Positions 45,132 to 52,539 of a stretch of DNA of 64,000 bases are shown here, one piece after another. The position numbers were made by a program, and so were the translations under genes. The notes beneath the pieces were generated by a model. That model made no database searches. It saw nothing but the letters and a program-made list of their open reading frames with translations, and was not told the DNA's origin. This stretch comes from Chryseobacterium sp. MEBOG06 (GTDB lineage Bacteria; Bacteroidota; Bacteroidia; Flavobacteriales; Weeksellaceae), in contig NZ_CP084580.1 in NCBI RefSeq assembly GCF_021869765.1, positions 744,001 to 808,000 of the forward strand, written 5' to 3'. Positions within the stretch are counted from its first letter, which is position 1. Every line of letters begins with the position of its first letter.

Positions 45132-47500
45132 AGGTATACTTCCAGTCCTATGAAAACTACTTCTGGGAATGGAAAACTGATGAAGATGTTCCCGGAGATT
45201 CCGGATATCATGAAAATAACCTTCTCTCGGTTCCGGGAGTAGGAGCTATTGCTTACAGACCCTATATAATGGAAATCCTAAAAGAACTTCAACCGCAGGG
45301 ATGGCCTCCATTTGGGGCATTGCTGATGGTTTTGTATGCTATGCAGGATGGATATATAGATTTTGAAGGCCCGTTGAGACGTACTGCTGATTTTTATAGA
45401 ATAGGGAATTTTGATTTCAATGCTGAAAAAGAAATTAAATTCCTTGAAAAGATAAAATTGCTTCCAAAAGTTTATAAACAAAAGCAGAACAGAGTTGTTC
45501 TTTTGCAGACCTTGTTTAAAAATGGACACAATAGAATATCTTCCGTGAATGCAGAGGCCATTCTGAAAATCTATTATAAAAGGCCACATGAAATTTCGGG
45601 GTGTGCGGAAAAGCTAAATGCAAACCCCACTGCTCTAAACAGAGATTTGAGCGCCTTAGATCTCAATAGGGAATTTCCAACTGTACAATCTATCATTGAT
45701 GCCATGAAAGGTATTATTGAAGAGCCGGAACTGGATGATGAGGTTGTACAGGAAGAAGCAACAGCAGATGCCGATAAAGATTTTATAAGAGAACTCATTG
45801 AAGAACCCAAAACATTTCAGGTGGGCAGCCTGATCAAAAGAATCTGGAGCGGCCTGAAAATTCCGATGCGCCATCTTTCTCCGGGAGAACAGCCTATTGG
45901 CGGAATCTCGGATATGACAAATAAAGGTGATTTCAACAGAATGCTTCTGTCTGAGTTTGCCAATGAAGATGAGGTTTTTATGAATCGTGTAGCTAATAAT
46001 GAAGCTCTTTACATTCAAAGAGAAATACCGCCTGAAGAAAATATTTTCGAAAGAATTATCCTTATCGATACATCCCTTAGAAATTGGGGAACCCCAAAAG
46101 TATTGGCTTTTGCATCAGCTATTGCCATTATCAAACATCCGAAAGCCCATTCAGAATGCCAAGTATTTGCGCTCGGCCAGGCAGAAATTTCTATCTCTTT
46201 AAACAAAGTGGAAGAGGTGGTTGAAAATCTGAATCAGGTAAGTCCTGTCTTGGAAGTTTCAGAAGCACTGGAGAAATTTTTTAAAGAAGAACATTCCGAA
46301 AAAGATATTGAAGTTTTTTTTATTACCCACCAGGAAAATATAGCTGATGAAAAGGTTCAGAAGGTCATTCATGAAAATAGAGACCGTCTCAGATTTTTGG
46401 TTACAACCGCTTCAGATGGGGAAATTAATTTTTATAAACACCATAAAGGAACAAGAAAGCATATTCAGAAAATAAAACTGCCATTACAGGAATTGTGGGC
46501 TAATCCGCCCAGACAAAAACAAACAGTCAATAATGTAAACAGTAAGAAAACCGACCTTCCGCAAAACTATCCGATCCTCTTTCCAACGCCGGTTAATAAA
46601 ATTGCTCAGTTTCTATATGAAGGAGAATTTTATATTCTGAGTGTCAAAAAGCAGCTGCTGAAAACCTACCTTTCTGATAATTATTACGACAGAAATTCCT
46701 ATGATTACTATAAAACATTCCATGGTTGTGAAGTTTTGTTTGATAATATTTCTGTAAAACCAAGAGGACAATTTGCTTTAGCCAAAAATAAACAACAGCA
46801 TTTTATACTATGCCAATATCAGCCTGATAAAAAATTAGTATCTAAGCTTAATATTAATACCAAAGAATATTCAGAACAGAATCTTACCGGATTGAATATT
46901 CCCGATTCATACAAGCTGATTTATTTTAGTAAAAACTTTTATCTGCATCAGCCAGAAAATCCACTGTATTACAAAATAAATATAGATGGAAATATTTCCC
47001 TTGAAACTATTTCCGGAAAAGACAAAGAGCTCGAAAGAAACAATACAAAAGCAGAAGCAGAGGTTGCCAAACTAAATAAAAACGGATTAAAGATTATCAG
47101 TAATTTTACCAAAATAGGAATCAACGAAAATCATAATATTGTCATTTCCGGCAATGTATTAGGAAGCCTGTATGAGAACGCATTGACCCTCCATAAGAAC
47201 CAATCTGATATTATCATACTTGCAGAACAGGATAAAAATAAATTTACTTTTCCAGATGGAAGTGAAATTGTTACCGATGCCCGGGGAATGCTTATTTTCA
47301 GAAGCAGTAACAAAGGAATTGAAGAGTTTTTTATCCCTTCTACCACTTATGGCCTGCTGTCTCTGGCTACCTATATTGAGTTCGGAGGAACAGAATATTA
47401 TCTTCCGGAACATCCCTTATTGAAAATAAAAACAATGGAAGATATGCGTTCCCGGTTTTTAAAAGCATTTATAGAACAGATCTTGGATTATGGAACTTAG
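45122..47500 (+). CDS. vWA-domain plus beta-propeller protein
   Basis: This is the largest gene of the operon (792 residues). An N-terminal helical part (about 1-230) is followed by a vWA-like domain (about 280-460). The metal site is degenerate (IILIDTSLRN, with DxS kept). After residue 480 the sequence becomes a series of beta strands with FYILSV and AREMLIF-type repeats, fitting a beta-propeller. In MoxR-vWA-beta-propeller systems the vWA protein is the partner of MoxR and the propeller binds a target. No signal peptide. Confidence 0.72.
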   Translation: MELKVYFQSYENYFWEWKTDEDVPGDSGYHENNLLSVPGVGAIAYRPYIMEILKELQPQGWPPFGALLMVLYAMQDGYIDFEGPLRRTADFYRIGNFDFNAEKEIKFLEKIKLLPKVYKQKQNRVVLLQTLFKNGHNRISSVNAEAILKIYYKRPHEISGCAEKLNANPTALNRDLSALDLNREFPTVQSIIDAMKGIIEEPELDDEVVQEEATADADKDFIRELIEEPKTFQVGSLIKRIWSGLKIPMRHLSPGEQPIGGISDMTNKGDFNRMLLSEFANEDEVFMNRVANNEALYIQREIPPEENIFERIILIDTSLRNWGTPKVLAFASAIAIIKHPKAHSECQVFALGQAEISISLNKVEEVVENLNQVSPVLEVSEALEKFFKEEHSEKDIEVFFITHQENIADEKVQKVIHENRDRLRFLVTTASDGEINFYKHHKGTRKHIQKIKLPLQELWANPPRQKQTVNNVNSKKTDLPQNYPILFPTPVNKIAQFLYEGEFYILSVKKQLLKTYLSDNYYDRNSYDYYKTFHGCEVLFDNISVKPRGQFALAKNKQQHFILCQYQPDKKLVSKLNINTKEYSEQNLTGLNIPDSYKLIYFSKNFYLHQPENPLYYKINIDGNISLETISGKDKELERNNTKAEAEVAKLNKNGLKIISNFTKIGINENHNIVISGNVLGSLYENALTLHKNQSDIIILAEQDKNKFTFPDGSEIVTDARGMLIFRSSNKGIEEFFIPSTTYGLLSLATYIEFGGTEYYLPEHPLLKIKTMEDMRSRFLKAFIEQILDYGT

Positions 47501-49187
47501 AATAAAACCTTTCCCGAAAAATAATTATCCAAGAAGAGGACTTTTGATCAGGGGCTCTTCCCCTGTGATATGGCTTCAGGAAATGGAAAAACTCAGCATA
47601 AAACTGAGTGGAGTAAAATCTTATGCTATTCCGGCAAATCTTCCCAATGAGTTATATGGGTGCTTTCTTGTTTTTGATGATCACGCTCCCCAGGAAATAG
47701 GAAAAAATGCTTATTTCCAGTGTGTAGATCACCGATTTTTTATTCCCGAAAACACTACTTTTTATCCTAAGATCAATCAGGAAGATTGGGAACTGCTTGA
47801 CGAATTTCTTTTGATAATGCATCCTGAGTTTGGACTGGTAAAACTATCCGAAGAAATTGATTGGATAGCCTTAATAAAAGAACCTGAAAAAACAGATGGA
47901 AGTATCAGAAAACCACTGAACGGAGTTGTCATTCCCCAGAAAATAGACCGCTATACCGTTGAGATGGATGATGAAAAAGTACTTCAGGCACTAGAGCCAT
48001 CTCAGACAGAAGAAGAATGGATGAACAACCTGCCTTTTGACCTGAAGAAAGTAATGGCAGGAAATAAAAAGGAAATAGAAAAATATTTAAAATATATTGA
48101 AAAATATCCTGACAGAGCCATAGAACTAGGGGTACCTTTAGATATCATGGGAACTTCCAGAGGAGATGGCTTTGGAAAATTTACCTGGCTGGGAGGATTG
48201 TTTGGAGGGAATTTTAATGGTAAAAAAGAGAGTGCCGGTACAAGAAATTTTCGTAGAATATTCTGGGCAGTTATTATTATTGCGATTCTTTTAAGAATAG
48301 TACTGCCATCGGAAAAAGATAAGGCTGGACAGGCAGAAACAGGTGTTTCTTCAGGAACTGTTGTGACAGATGCCGTAAAAGCTCCCTCAGACATGATTGC
48401 TTTTCAGTCTGGAATTTCAGAAATTGATCTCAAAATCGATTCTATTTACCATCAGAAAAGAAAAAAACTATCCAATGAACTCATTACCGCAGGTGTGGTA
48501 GAATCCAGAAACGAAAAAGAAAGAGAAAACTATAAAAAGTCCGGAGGAAGAAGCGTGGGCGAAATAGGTCAGGATATTGATAAACTGGGTAATAATGAGC
48601 AGCAGAGCAGAGATTCTCTCAAAACAATTTATACTAAAAAAATTAAAAAACATGTTGCCGGAAAAACGGAACAACTGAAACGCAGAATTTCGGATTCTCT
48701 GAAACAATATACCAGAGGACAGCCTGTAAATGGAGATGTTGTGAAATATATTTTAAAGAAAAAGCAGGTTTTAATGGAAGATTCCCTTGGAAAACTTTAC
48801 GGAACCTTCAATAATGCAGATCCTTCTTCAGCATCAGTCAAAAAATCTAAAGTAAAAGGAATGAGTACAGATAGCTCTCCACTAAAAAAAGAACCTCCGG
48901 TTACTGATATCCTGTATATGATTATCTTTATGATCGCTGCAGTCGGATTTTATTCCTTTTTCTTTAAAAATAAATCCGTAAACCTGGGTGGTGATCATGT
49001 ACCGGGATGGGTGAAATTAATTTTAATAGCAATACTTATCGCAATGCTGATCTATCTGTTTTACCCATTAGTAAAAATGTTTGGATATAACTGGTTTGTA
49101 TGGGCACTTGTTATAGGAGTAATGTTGCTGCTTTACCGTCTGTTCAGAGAAGATAAAACCATTTTAAACTCAGATGATGATGAATAA
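47490..49187 (+). CDS. Membrane protein of the MoxR-vWA system
   Basis: The 565-residue protein has a soluble N-terminus (about 1-240) and a transmembrane helix near 258-272. A coiled-coil-like charged region (about 300-455) and three more helices near 472-490, 505-525 and 528-548 follow. It overlaps both neighbours by about ten bases. It probably anchors the AAA+/vWA complex to the inner membrane. Not a family I can name. Confidence 0.68.
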   Translation: MELRIKPFPKNNYPRRGLLIRGSSPVIWLQEMEKLSIKLSGVKSYAIPANLPNELYGCFLVFDDHAPQEIGKNAYFQCVDHRFFIPENTTFYPKINQEDWELLDEFLLIMHPEFGLVKLSEEIDWIALIKEPEKTDGSIRKPLNGVVIPQKIDRYTVEMDDEKVLQALEPSQTEEEWMNNLPFDLKKVMAGNKKEIEKYLKYIEKYPDRAIELGVPLDIMGTSRGDGFGKFTWLGGLFGGNFNGKKESAGTRNFRRIFWAVIIIAILLRIVLPSEKDKAGQAETGVSSGTVVTDAVKAPSDMIAFQSGISEIDLKIDSIYHQKRKKLSNELITAGVVESRNEKERENYKKSGGRSVGEIGQDIDKLGNNEQQSRDSLKTIYTKKIKKHVAGKTEQLKRRISDSLKQYTRGQPVNGDVVKYILKKKQVLMEDSLGKLYGTFNNADPSSASVKKSKVKGMSTDSSPLKKEPPVTDILYMIIFMIAAVGFYSFFFKNKSVNLGGDHVPGWVKLILIAILIAMLIYLFYPLVKMFGYNWFVWALVIGVMLLLYRLFREDKTILNSDDDE

Positions 49188-50199
49188 ACAGAAATTTATA
49201 GACAAGTTTATGGCCGCTTTTGTACTGCTGGCCATATTTAAGCTCATCGGGATCGCAGCACAGCTTTTCCATGAAAGTTTCTGGAGTGTAGTTGGAACAC
49301 TGGCTATTTTTTTAGTAGTAGTCTTTATCATACTCCTTGTCATCACTTCCCTGAAAGCTAAAGAGAGAAATGAACGCAGCTCAGGAAAAAGAGGAAGCAG
49401 CGGGGGAAGCTTTTATCTGGAAAATGCGCTTTTCGACAGAATCAGAAGCAAATATGAAGAACTTGCCGAAAAATATATTGCTGAGAAAGACTATAAAAAA
49501 GCAGCAAGAGTTTATATGAACCTTCTTCAGGATAATTACAGAGGAGCCAAAACATTGGAAGATGGCGGATTTTATAATGAAGCAGCCGTTGTATATCTTA
49601 AGAAACTGAAAAATAAATCCGATGCTGCAGTCTGCTATGAAAAGGCTAAGCAATACAAAAAAGCCATCGATCTGTACAAAGAAATGGAACAAAAAGAAAA
49701 GGTAGGCGATCTGTATAAAGAGATCAATGATCTTAAAAATGCTCATACTTATTATCAAATGGTTGTTGATGATTATACAGCCAATAACCAGATGGTAAAA
49801 GCTTCTTTGATATATCGTAAAAAAATGGAAAAAACAGAAGAAGCCCAAAAAATACTATTGAAAGGCTGGGAAGAAGATAAAGATGCATTCAATTGTCTGA
49901 ATAATTATTTCGCTAATATTTTTGATATCAAAGAGCTGAAAACAGAAATTCGTGATTTATACAGAAAAACTCCTGATTACAGGAAGACCACTTATCTGGA
50001 TGCCATGAAACATGAATTTAGAAAAGATCCGAAACTGCAGGAAGTGACCAAAAATATCGCATATGAGATTATTGCTGAAAAAATAGGAACCCGTTCAGAA
50101 ATTGTTAATGAGCTGAAATACTTTAATCCGGATGATGGAGTAATCCTGAAAGATATTTCCAGATTTAAAACTGGACGTAACAAAATGTTCAGAAATTAA
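49174..50199 (+). CDS. Membrane-anchored TPR-like protein of the MoxR-vWA operon
   Basis: The 341-residue protein has two N-terminal transmembrane helices (about 12-32 and 38-62). It continues with helical TPR-like repeats: KYIAEKDYKKAARVYMNLL, GGFYNEAAVVYLKKLK and KAKQYKKAIDLYKEME. The C-terminal 130 residues are helical. This is the final gene of the operon and precedes the attenuator leaders by about 200 bases. Confidence 0.72.
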   Translation: MMMNKQKFIDKFMAAFVLLAIFKLIGIAAQLFHESFWSVVGTLAIFLVVVFIILLVITSLKAKERNERSSGKRGSSGGSFYLENALFDRIRSKYEELAEKYIAEKDYKKAARVYMNLLQDNYRGAKTLEDGGFYNEAAVVYLKKLKNKSDAAVCYEKAKQYKKAIDLYKEMEQKEKVGDLYKEINDLKNAHTYYQMVVDDYTANNQMVKASLIYRKKMEKTEEAQKILLKGWEEDKDAFNCLNNYFANIFDIKELKTEIRDLYRKTPDYRKTTYLDAMKHEFRKDPKLQEVTKNIAYEIIAEKIGTRSEIVNELKYFNPDDGVILKDISRFKTGRNKMFRN

Positions 50200-50398
50200 G
50201 ATTAAACCATTCAGTAACAAGCTTACTTTAATTAAAAATTGATTTTTTTAGTGTCCTGAAATACCATACAATTAAGTTAAAACTTTGAGTTTAAAAACTG
50301 AATTATAATTTTAACTTTTTATGATAACAATGAGCTTTGAAGCACATCATTGTATTACCCAGAGTTGTGAAAATTATAAAATAATAACAAAAAAGATT

Positions 50399-50406
50399 TA
50401 TCTTTG
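50399..50406 (+). promoter_or_regulatory. -7 box of leader 1
   Basis: TATCTTTG is a perfect TAnnTTTG match. The ATG of the small ORF is at 50419, 12 bases later. The expected transcript start is near 50412. No TTG at the standard distance is obvious. Confidence 0.6.
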
Positions 50407-50418
50407 CACCAGAAAATT

Positions 50419-50547
50419 ATGACAATACAAAGAGCACATATCAATGCAGAACTATTCGAAAGTCCTTCTAACAAAGGATTGTTCGGATATGATTGGATGA
50501 TATGGAATGAGGCGAAATGTGCTGACTTTGGAAATTATTTACTGTAA
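50419..50547 (+). CDS. Leader peptide 1 (42 aa) of a candidate attenuator
   Basis: The reading frame has ATG at 50419 and TAA at 50545-50547. The peptide uses 19 of the 20 amino acids (all but Val), including the rare Trp (two), Cys and His, and shares the motif GLFG with leader 2. Its stop precedes a terminator hairpin by about 30 bases. The segment TGAGGCG at 50508-50514 inside the ORF is complementary to the 5' arm of that hairpin (CGCCTCG, 50581-50587). This is the architecture of an amino-acid attenuator leader. A stable protein function is unlikely; its translation probably is the function. Tiny ORF, so medium confidence. Confidence 0.6.
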   Translation: MTIQRAHINAELFESPSNKGLFGYDWMIWNEAKCADFGNYLL

Positions 50548-50577
50548 ACTTGTAAAAATTTAATCAAAATACTGCAG

Positions 50578-50608
50578 AAACGCCTCGATTTTTCGAGGCG
50601 TTTTTTGT
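50578..50608 (+). terminator. Terminator of attenuator 1
   Basis: AACGCCTCGA and TCGAGGCGTT form a perfect 10-bp stem with a TTTT loop and a TTTTTT tail. It can be opened by pairing of the 5' arm with the leader ORF (50508-50514). Confidence 0.9.
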
Positions 50609-50697
50609 TTTTTAGGTCAGAAATTATTTAGAATGAAAAAAAATAACTATAAACATGAAAATTTTTTAATTAATAATGAAACTTTAATACGATAAAA

Positions 50698-50783
50698 TAG
50701 AGTGATAAGTAACCCGGTGAGAGACAGTCATTTAGGTAATTAAGACATCCGCAAAGTATTGCGGAGAGGAATTTTACACTCTA
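50698..50783 (+). ncRNA. Structured RNA between the two attenuators
   Basis: TAGAGTG (50698-50704) and CACTCTA (50777-50783) close the element with 7 bp. Inside is a perfect hairpin TCCGCAA-AGTA-TTGCGGA (50748-50765). It is tRNA-sized (86 nt) but has no T-loop or anticodon arm that I recognise. It may be a regulatory RNA or a degenerate tRNA-like molecule of the array. Confidence 0.45.
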
Positions 50784-50934
50784 AAAACAGGGGTTAATTA
50801 ACTGATTTTCAATTTGTTATATTTGATATTTATTTGCGAGTTAAAAAAAATCATATTTACTTTGCAACCGAAAATTGAAAGCAACAGGTTTTCAGGATTC
50901 AATTAAAAATAATTTAGAAACAAACAAAAATAAA

Positions 50935-51060
50935 ATGAAGCAATTACATAGCATATTCAATCAATATTCAGGACTATTCGGACAGGAGCCGGTAGGAAGT
51001 CTGTGTATTCTTGACAATGAAATGGTGGATAAAAGGTGCTTATATACGTGGGTCAGCTAA
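50935..51060 (+). CDS. Leader peptide 2 (41 aa) of a candidate attenuator
   Basis: I chose the ATG at 50935; an in-frame upstream extension lacks a standard start. The peptide uses 19 of 20 amino acids (all but Ala) and contains QYSGLFGQEP, sharing GLFG with leader 1. It includes two Cys, one Trp and one His, and codons that are rare in this AT-rich sequence (CCG, ACG, CTG, GTC). The ORF segment AGGTGCTT (51034-51041) is complementary over 8 bp, with one T-G pair, to AAGCGCCT at 51085-51092, the 5' arm of the terminator. The tRNA-like array begins right after that terminator. Confidence 0.6.
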   Translation: MKQLHSIFNQYSGLFGQEPVGSLCILDNEMVDKRCLYTWVS

Positions 51061-51084
51061 TGATCTCTTACGTTAAAATATATG

Positions 51085-51116
51085 AAGCGCCTCCCGAAAA
51101 GAGGCGCTTTTTTTTT
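51085..51116 (+). terminator. Terminator of attenuator 2
   Basis: AGCGCCTC and GAGGCGCT form an 8-bp stem with a CCGAAAA loop and eight T. It lies 25 bases after the leader stop, immediately in front of the first tRNA-like gene, so read-through would be needed to transcribe the array from this promoter. Confidence 0.9.
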
Positions 51117-51188
51117 GGTTTCTTTAGCTTATTTGGTAAAGCGCCGGTCTGTGGAACCGGAGAACAGGGTTCGATCCCGAAGATACCC
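51117..51188 (+). tRNA. tRNA-like, anticodon GTG (His), degenerate
   Basis: The anticodon arm CCGGT-CTGTGGA-ACCGG is perfect, with anticodon GTG at 51151-51153. A D-arm with TAGCTTATTTGG is recognisable. The acceptor pairs 6 of 7 (GGTTTCT/AGATACC). The T-stem has only two pairs next to TTCGATC. A weak T-arm makes it an unlikely functional tRNA-His. Confidence 0.6.
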
Positions 51189-51194
51189 CCAGTA

Positions 51195-51268
51195 GATCTC
51201 ATAGCTCAATTGGTTAGAATATCGGTCTGATACACCGAAGGTTGAAGGTTCGATTCCTTCTGAGATTA
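51195..51268 (+). tRNA. tRNA-like, anticodon GAT (Ile)
   Basis: The acceptor GATCTCA pairs with TGAGATT (7 of 7, one G-T). The anticodon arm is TCGGT-CTGATAC-ACCGA and the T-arm GAAGG-TTCGATT-CCTTC; both stems are perfect. The acceptor starts with a G-T pair and is AT-rich, and the loop has C at position 38, both unusual for a housekeeping tRNA. Confidence 0.7.
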
Positions 51269-51274
51269 CAAAAT

Positions 51275-51348
51275 GGTTCCGTAGCTCAACTGGATAGAGC
51301 ATGGGTTTTCTAAACCCAGGGTTAGAGGTTCAAATCCTCTCAGAATCA
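51275..51348 (+). tRNA. tRNA-like, anticodon TCT (Arg)
   Basis: The acceptor GGTTCCG/CAGAATC has one C-A mismatch. The anticodon arm TGGGT-TTTCTAA-ACCCA and T-arm AGAGG-TTCAAAT-CCTCT are perfect. Discriminator A is followed by CA. Confidence 0.7.
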
Positions 51349-51357
51349 CAAAAGAAA

Positions 51358-51414
51358 GGTTCATGGAAAGCTTCCGATCCGGCTGTCTCCCGGAAAAGAA
51401 ATGGAAATGAACCC
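51358..51414 (+). tRNA. Minimal tRNA-like lacking a T-arm, anticodon GTC (Asp)
   Basis: The acceptor GGTTCAT/ATGAACC is perfect. A mini D-hairpin GGAA-AGC-TTCC and the anticodon arm TCCGG-CTGTCTC-CCGGA follow. The region that should be the T-arm is only a short A-rich linker. The total is about 57 nt, close to armless mitochondrial tRNAs. Confidence 0.6.
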
Positions 51415-51419
51415 CAAAG

Positions 51420-51491
51420 CTGGAAAGATAACGGTGGTTGTTTACCCGTCTTGGACGCGGGAGGTCGCAAGTTCGAATCTTGCTTTTCAGA
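51420..51491 (+). tRNA. tRNA-like, anticodon TGG (Pro)
   Basis: The acceptor CTGGAAA/TTTTCAG pairs 7 of 7 with one G-T. The anticodon arm CCCGT-CTTGGAC-GCGGG has one wobble pair. The T-arm GCAAG-TTCGAAT-CTTGC is perfect. Confidence 0.7.
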
Positions 51492-51497
51492 CTATTT

Positions 51498-51569
51498 GTT
51501 CCATTAGCATAGTGGTAAGTGCATTCGGCTTTCTACCGAACGACAAGGGTTCAAATCCCTTATGGAATA
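51498..51569 (+). tRNA. tRNA-like, anticodon TTC (Glu)
   Basis: The acceptor GTTCCAT/ATGGAAT has a terminal G-T pair. The anticodon arm TTCGG-CTTTCTA-CCGAA and T-arm AAGGG-TTCAAAT-CCCTT are perfect. Confidence 0.75.
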
Positions 51570-51574
51570 CAAAA

Positions 51575-51646
51575 GATTTTGTAGCTCAATGGCAGAGCAC
51601 CGGTCTGTTAAACCGGAAGTTGAAAGTTCGAATCTTTCCAAAATCG
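51575..51646 (+). tRNA. tRNA-like, anticodon GTT (Asn)
   Basis: The acceptor GATTTTG/CAAAATC, anticodon arm CCGGT-CTGTTAA-ACCGG and T-arm GAAAG-TTCGAAT-CTTTC are all perfect. The discriminator is G, as in many tRNA-Asn, so it may well be aminoacylatable. Confidence 0.75.
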
Positions 51647-51680
51647 CAGATAAAATGTTAATTGTTTCAGGAGAAAAAGA

Positions 51681-51740
51681 AAAAGTTTGTCGAGAGCAGA
51701 AGATCTTTACGCCAAACACGAAAAATACAGACAGACTTTT
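51681..51740 (+). ncRNA. Array element A, copy 1
   Basis: AAAAGTTTGTC (51681-51691) pairs with GACAGACTTTT (51730-51740) over 11 bp. The interior begins GAGAGCAGAAGATCTTTA, shared with the other copies. Four more copies are in the array. No known RNA family was recognised. Confidence 0.65.
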
Positions 51741-51797
51741 CTTGATCTCATTAAAAAACAGTTAGAATTAAAAAATATCATTTATAAAATTTTAGGT

Positions 51798-51863
51798 AAA
51801 AATAAAGCTTGTTAAGCGCAGAAGTTCTTATATCAAACGAAAATTAAAACAGGCTTTATTTTT
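51798..51863 (+). ncRNA. Array element A, copy 2
   Basis: AAAAATAAAGC pairs with GCTTTATTTTT and the next bases TTGTT with AACAG. The core AAGCGCAGAAGTTCTTATA is shared. The long A/T outer stem with a T run may also end transcription. Confidence 0.6.
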
Positions 51864-51921
51864 TATGAAATAATAAAAGTGGGGAAAAGAGTACTCACAA
51901 ATTATAATTGATAATCAATCT

Positions 51922-52003
51922 GATGGTTCGCCGAAGTGGAAGAGTCGGGGTGGTCTGCAAAACCGCTGTATAAACTGAGTGGGTTTGAATCCCATAACCA
52001 TCT
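51922..52003 (+). tRNA. tRNA-like, anticodon GCA (Cys), with an extended variable arm
   Basis: The acceptor GATGGTT/AACCATC is perfect. The anticodon arm GTGGT-CTGCAAA-ACCGC has one T-G pair, and the T-arm is GTGGG-TTTGAAT-CCCAT. The discriminator T is typical of tRNA-Cys. The variable region is longer than usual. Confidence 0.68.
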
Positions 52004-52041
52004 CAAATAACTAAAATGAGATTAGTTCCGGAGAATAAATA

Positions 52042-52095
52042 AAAGTTTGTCGAGCATAGAAGTTCTTATATTAAAAAAAAATTAAGACAAACTTT
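52042..52095 (+). ncRNA. Array element A, copy 3
   Basis: AAAGTTTGTC and GACAAACTTT form a perfect 10-bp stem, with an outer GGAG/CTCC that may extend it. The core GAGCATAGAAGTTCTTATA is close to copy 2. Confidence 0.65.
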
Positions 52096-52111
52096 ATTAA
52101 CTCCATCGAAA

Positions 52112-52138
52112 AATCAGTTGCTGTAAAAATGACTGATT
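52112..52138 (+). repeat. Short hairpin in the array spacer
   Basis: AATCAGT and ACTGATT form a 7-bp stem around a 13-base loop, between element A copy 3 and the interrupted tRNA-like gene. Confidence 0.4.
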
Positions 52139-52151
52139 GCTCATGAAAACC

Positions 52152-52287
52152 GGAAGTACGCCGACGTTGGAGAGTCGGGGCAGACTGATATGAGGAACGA
52201 ATTGAACGATTCCTTAAAAAAATGAAGAAATACAAAGTTAAAATCTGTTGCTTCATTGCTGAGTAGGTTCGAATCCTGCTACTTCCA
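52152..52287 (+). tRNA. tRNA-like interrupted by a 52-nt insertion in the anticodon loop
   Basis: The acceptor GGAAGTA/TACTTCC is perfect. A type II-like D-arm and variable arm are present, and the T-arm GTAGG-TTCGAAT-CCTGC has one T-G pair. The anticodon stem GCAGA/TCTGT is interrupted: CTGA is followed by 52 bases (52189-52240) before AAA. Without the insert the loop would be CTGAAAA with anticodon GAA (Phe). Other registers could give Tyr. The insert contains a hairpin AGGAACG/CGATTCCT with a bulged A. It is far shorter than group I introns. Confidence 0.55.
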
Positions 52288-52292
52288 CTATA

Positions 52293-52364
52293 CCGCTGAT
52301 AATGTAATGGCAGCATGCAGGAAATGTACTCTTGTTGTTTAGGTTCGATTCCTGGTCAGTTGGT
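52293..52364 (+). tRNA. tRNA-like, anticodon TGT (Thr?), degenerate
   Basis: The T-arm TTAGG-TTCGATT-CCTGG and anticodon stem CAGGA/TCTTG are present, but the loop AATGTAC lacks the universal T33. The acceptor CCGCTGA/TCAGTTGG has a bulge. Assignment as Thr is uncertain. Confidence 0.45.
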
Positions 52365-52369
52365 TTATT

Positions 52370-52441
52370 ACTCTATTCGTCTAACGGTTAGGACGCCTGC
52401 CTTTCGAGCAGAAAATAAGGGTTCGATTCCCTTATAGAGTA
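52370..52441 (+). tRNA. tRNA-like, anticodon TTC (Glu), second copy
   Basis: The acceptor ACTCTAT/ATAGAGT is perfect. The anticodon stem CTGC/GCAG has 4 pairs plus a C-A mismatch, with loop CTTTCGA. The T-arm AAGGG-TTCGATT-CCCTT is perfect. It is diverged from the Glu copy at 51498. Confidence 0.68.
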
Positions 52442-52446
52442 CAGGA

Positions 52447-52528
52447 TGTGAATGAACTGGTCAATCTTGAATTAATACTAATACCATGAAAGTTCAGATT
52501 AGAAAAAATTGATCAGTCACCATTCACA
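52447..52528 (+). ncRNA. tRNA-sized structured RNA without canonical arms
   Basis: TGTGAATG pairs with CATTCACA (8 bp) at the ends. Inside, ACTGGTCAATCTT can pair with AAAATTGATCAGT. It ends in A followed by CA, like neighbouring tRNA-like genes. No T-loop or anticodon arm is evident. Confidence 0.4.
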
Positions 52529-52539
52529 CAAAACAAGAA

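Noticed and set aside
52152..52287. Group I intron in the interrupted tRNA-like gene
   Set aside because: The insert is only 52 bases, too short for the P3-P8 core of a self-splicing intron.
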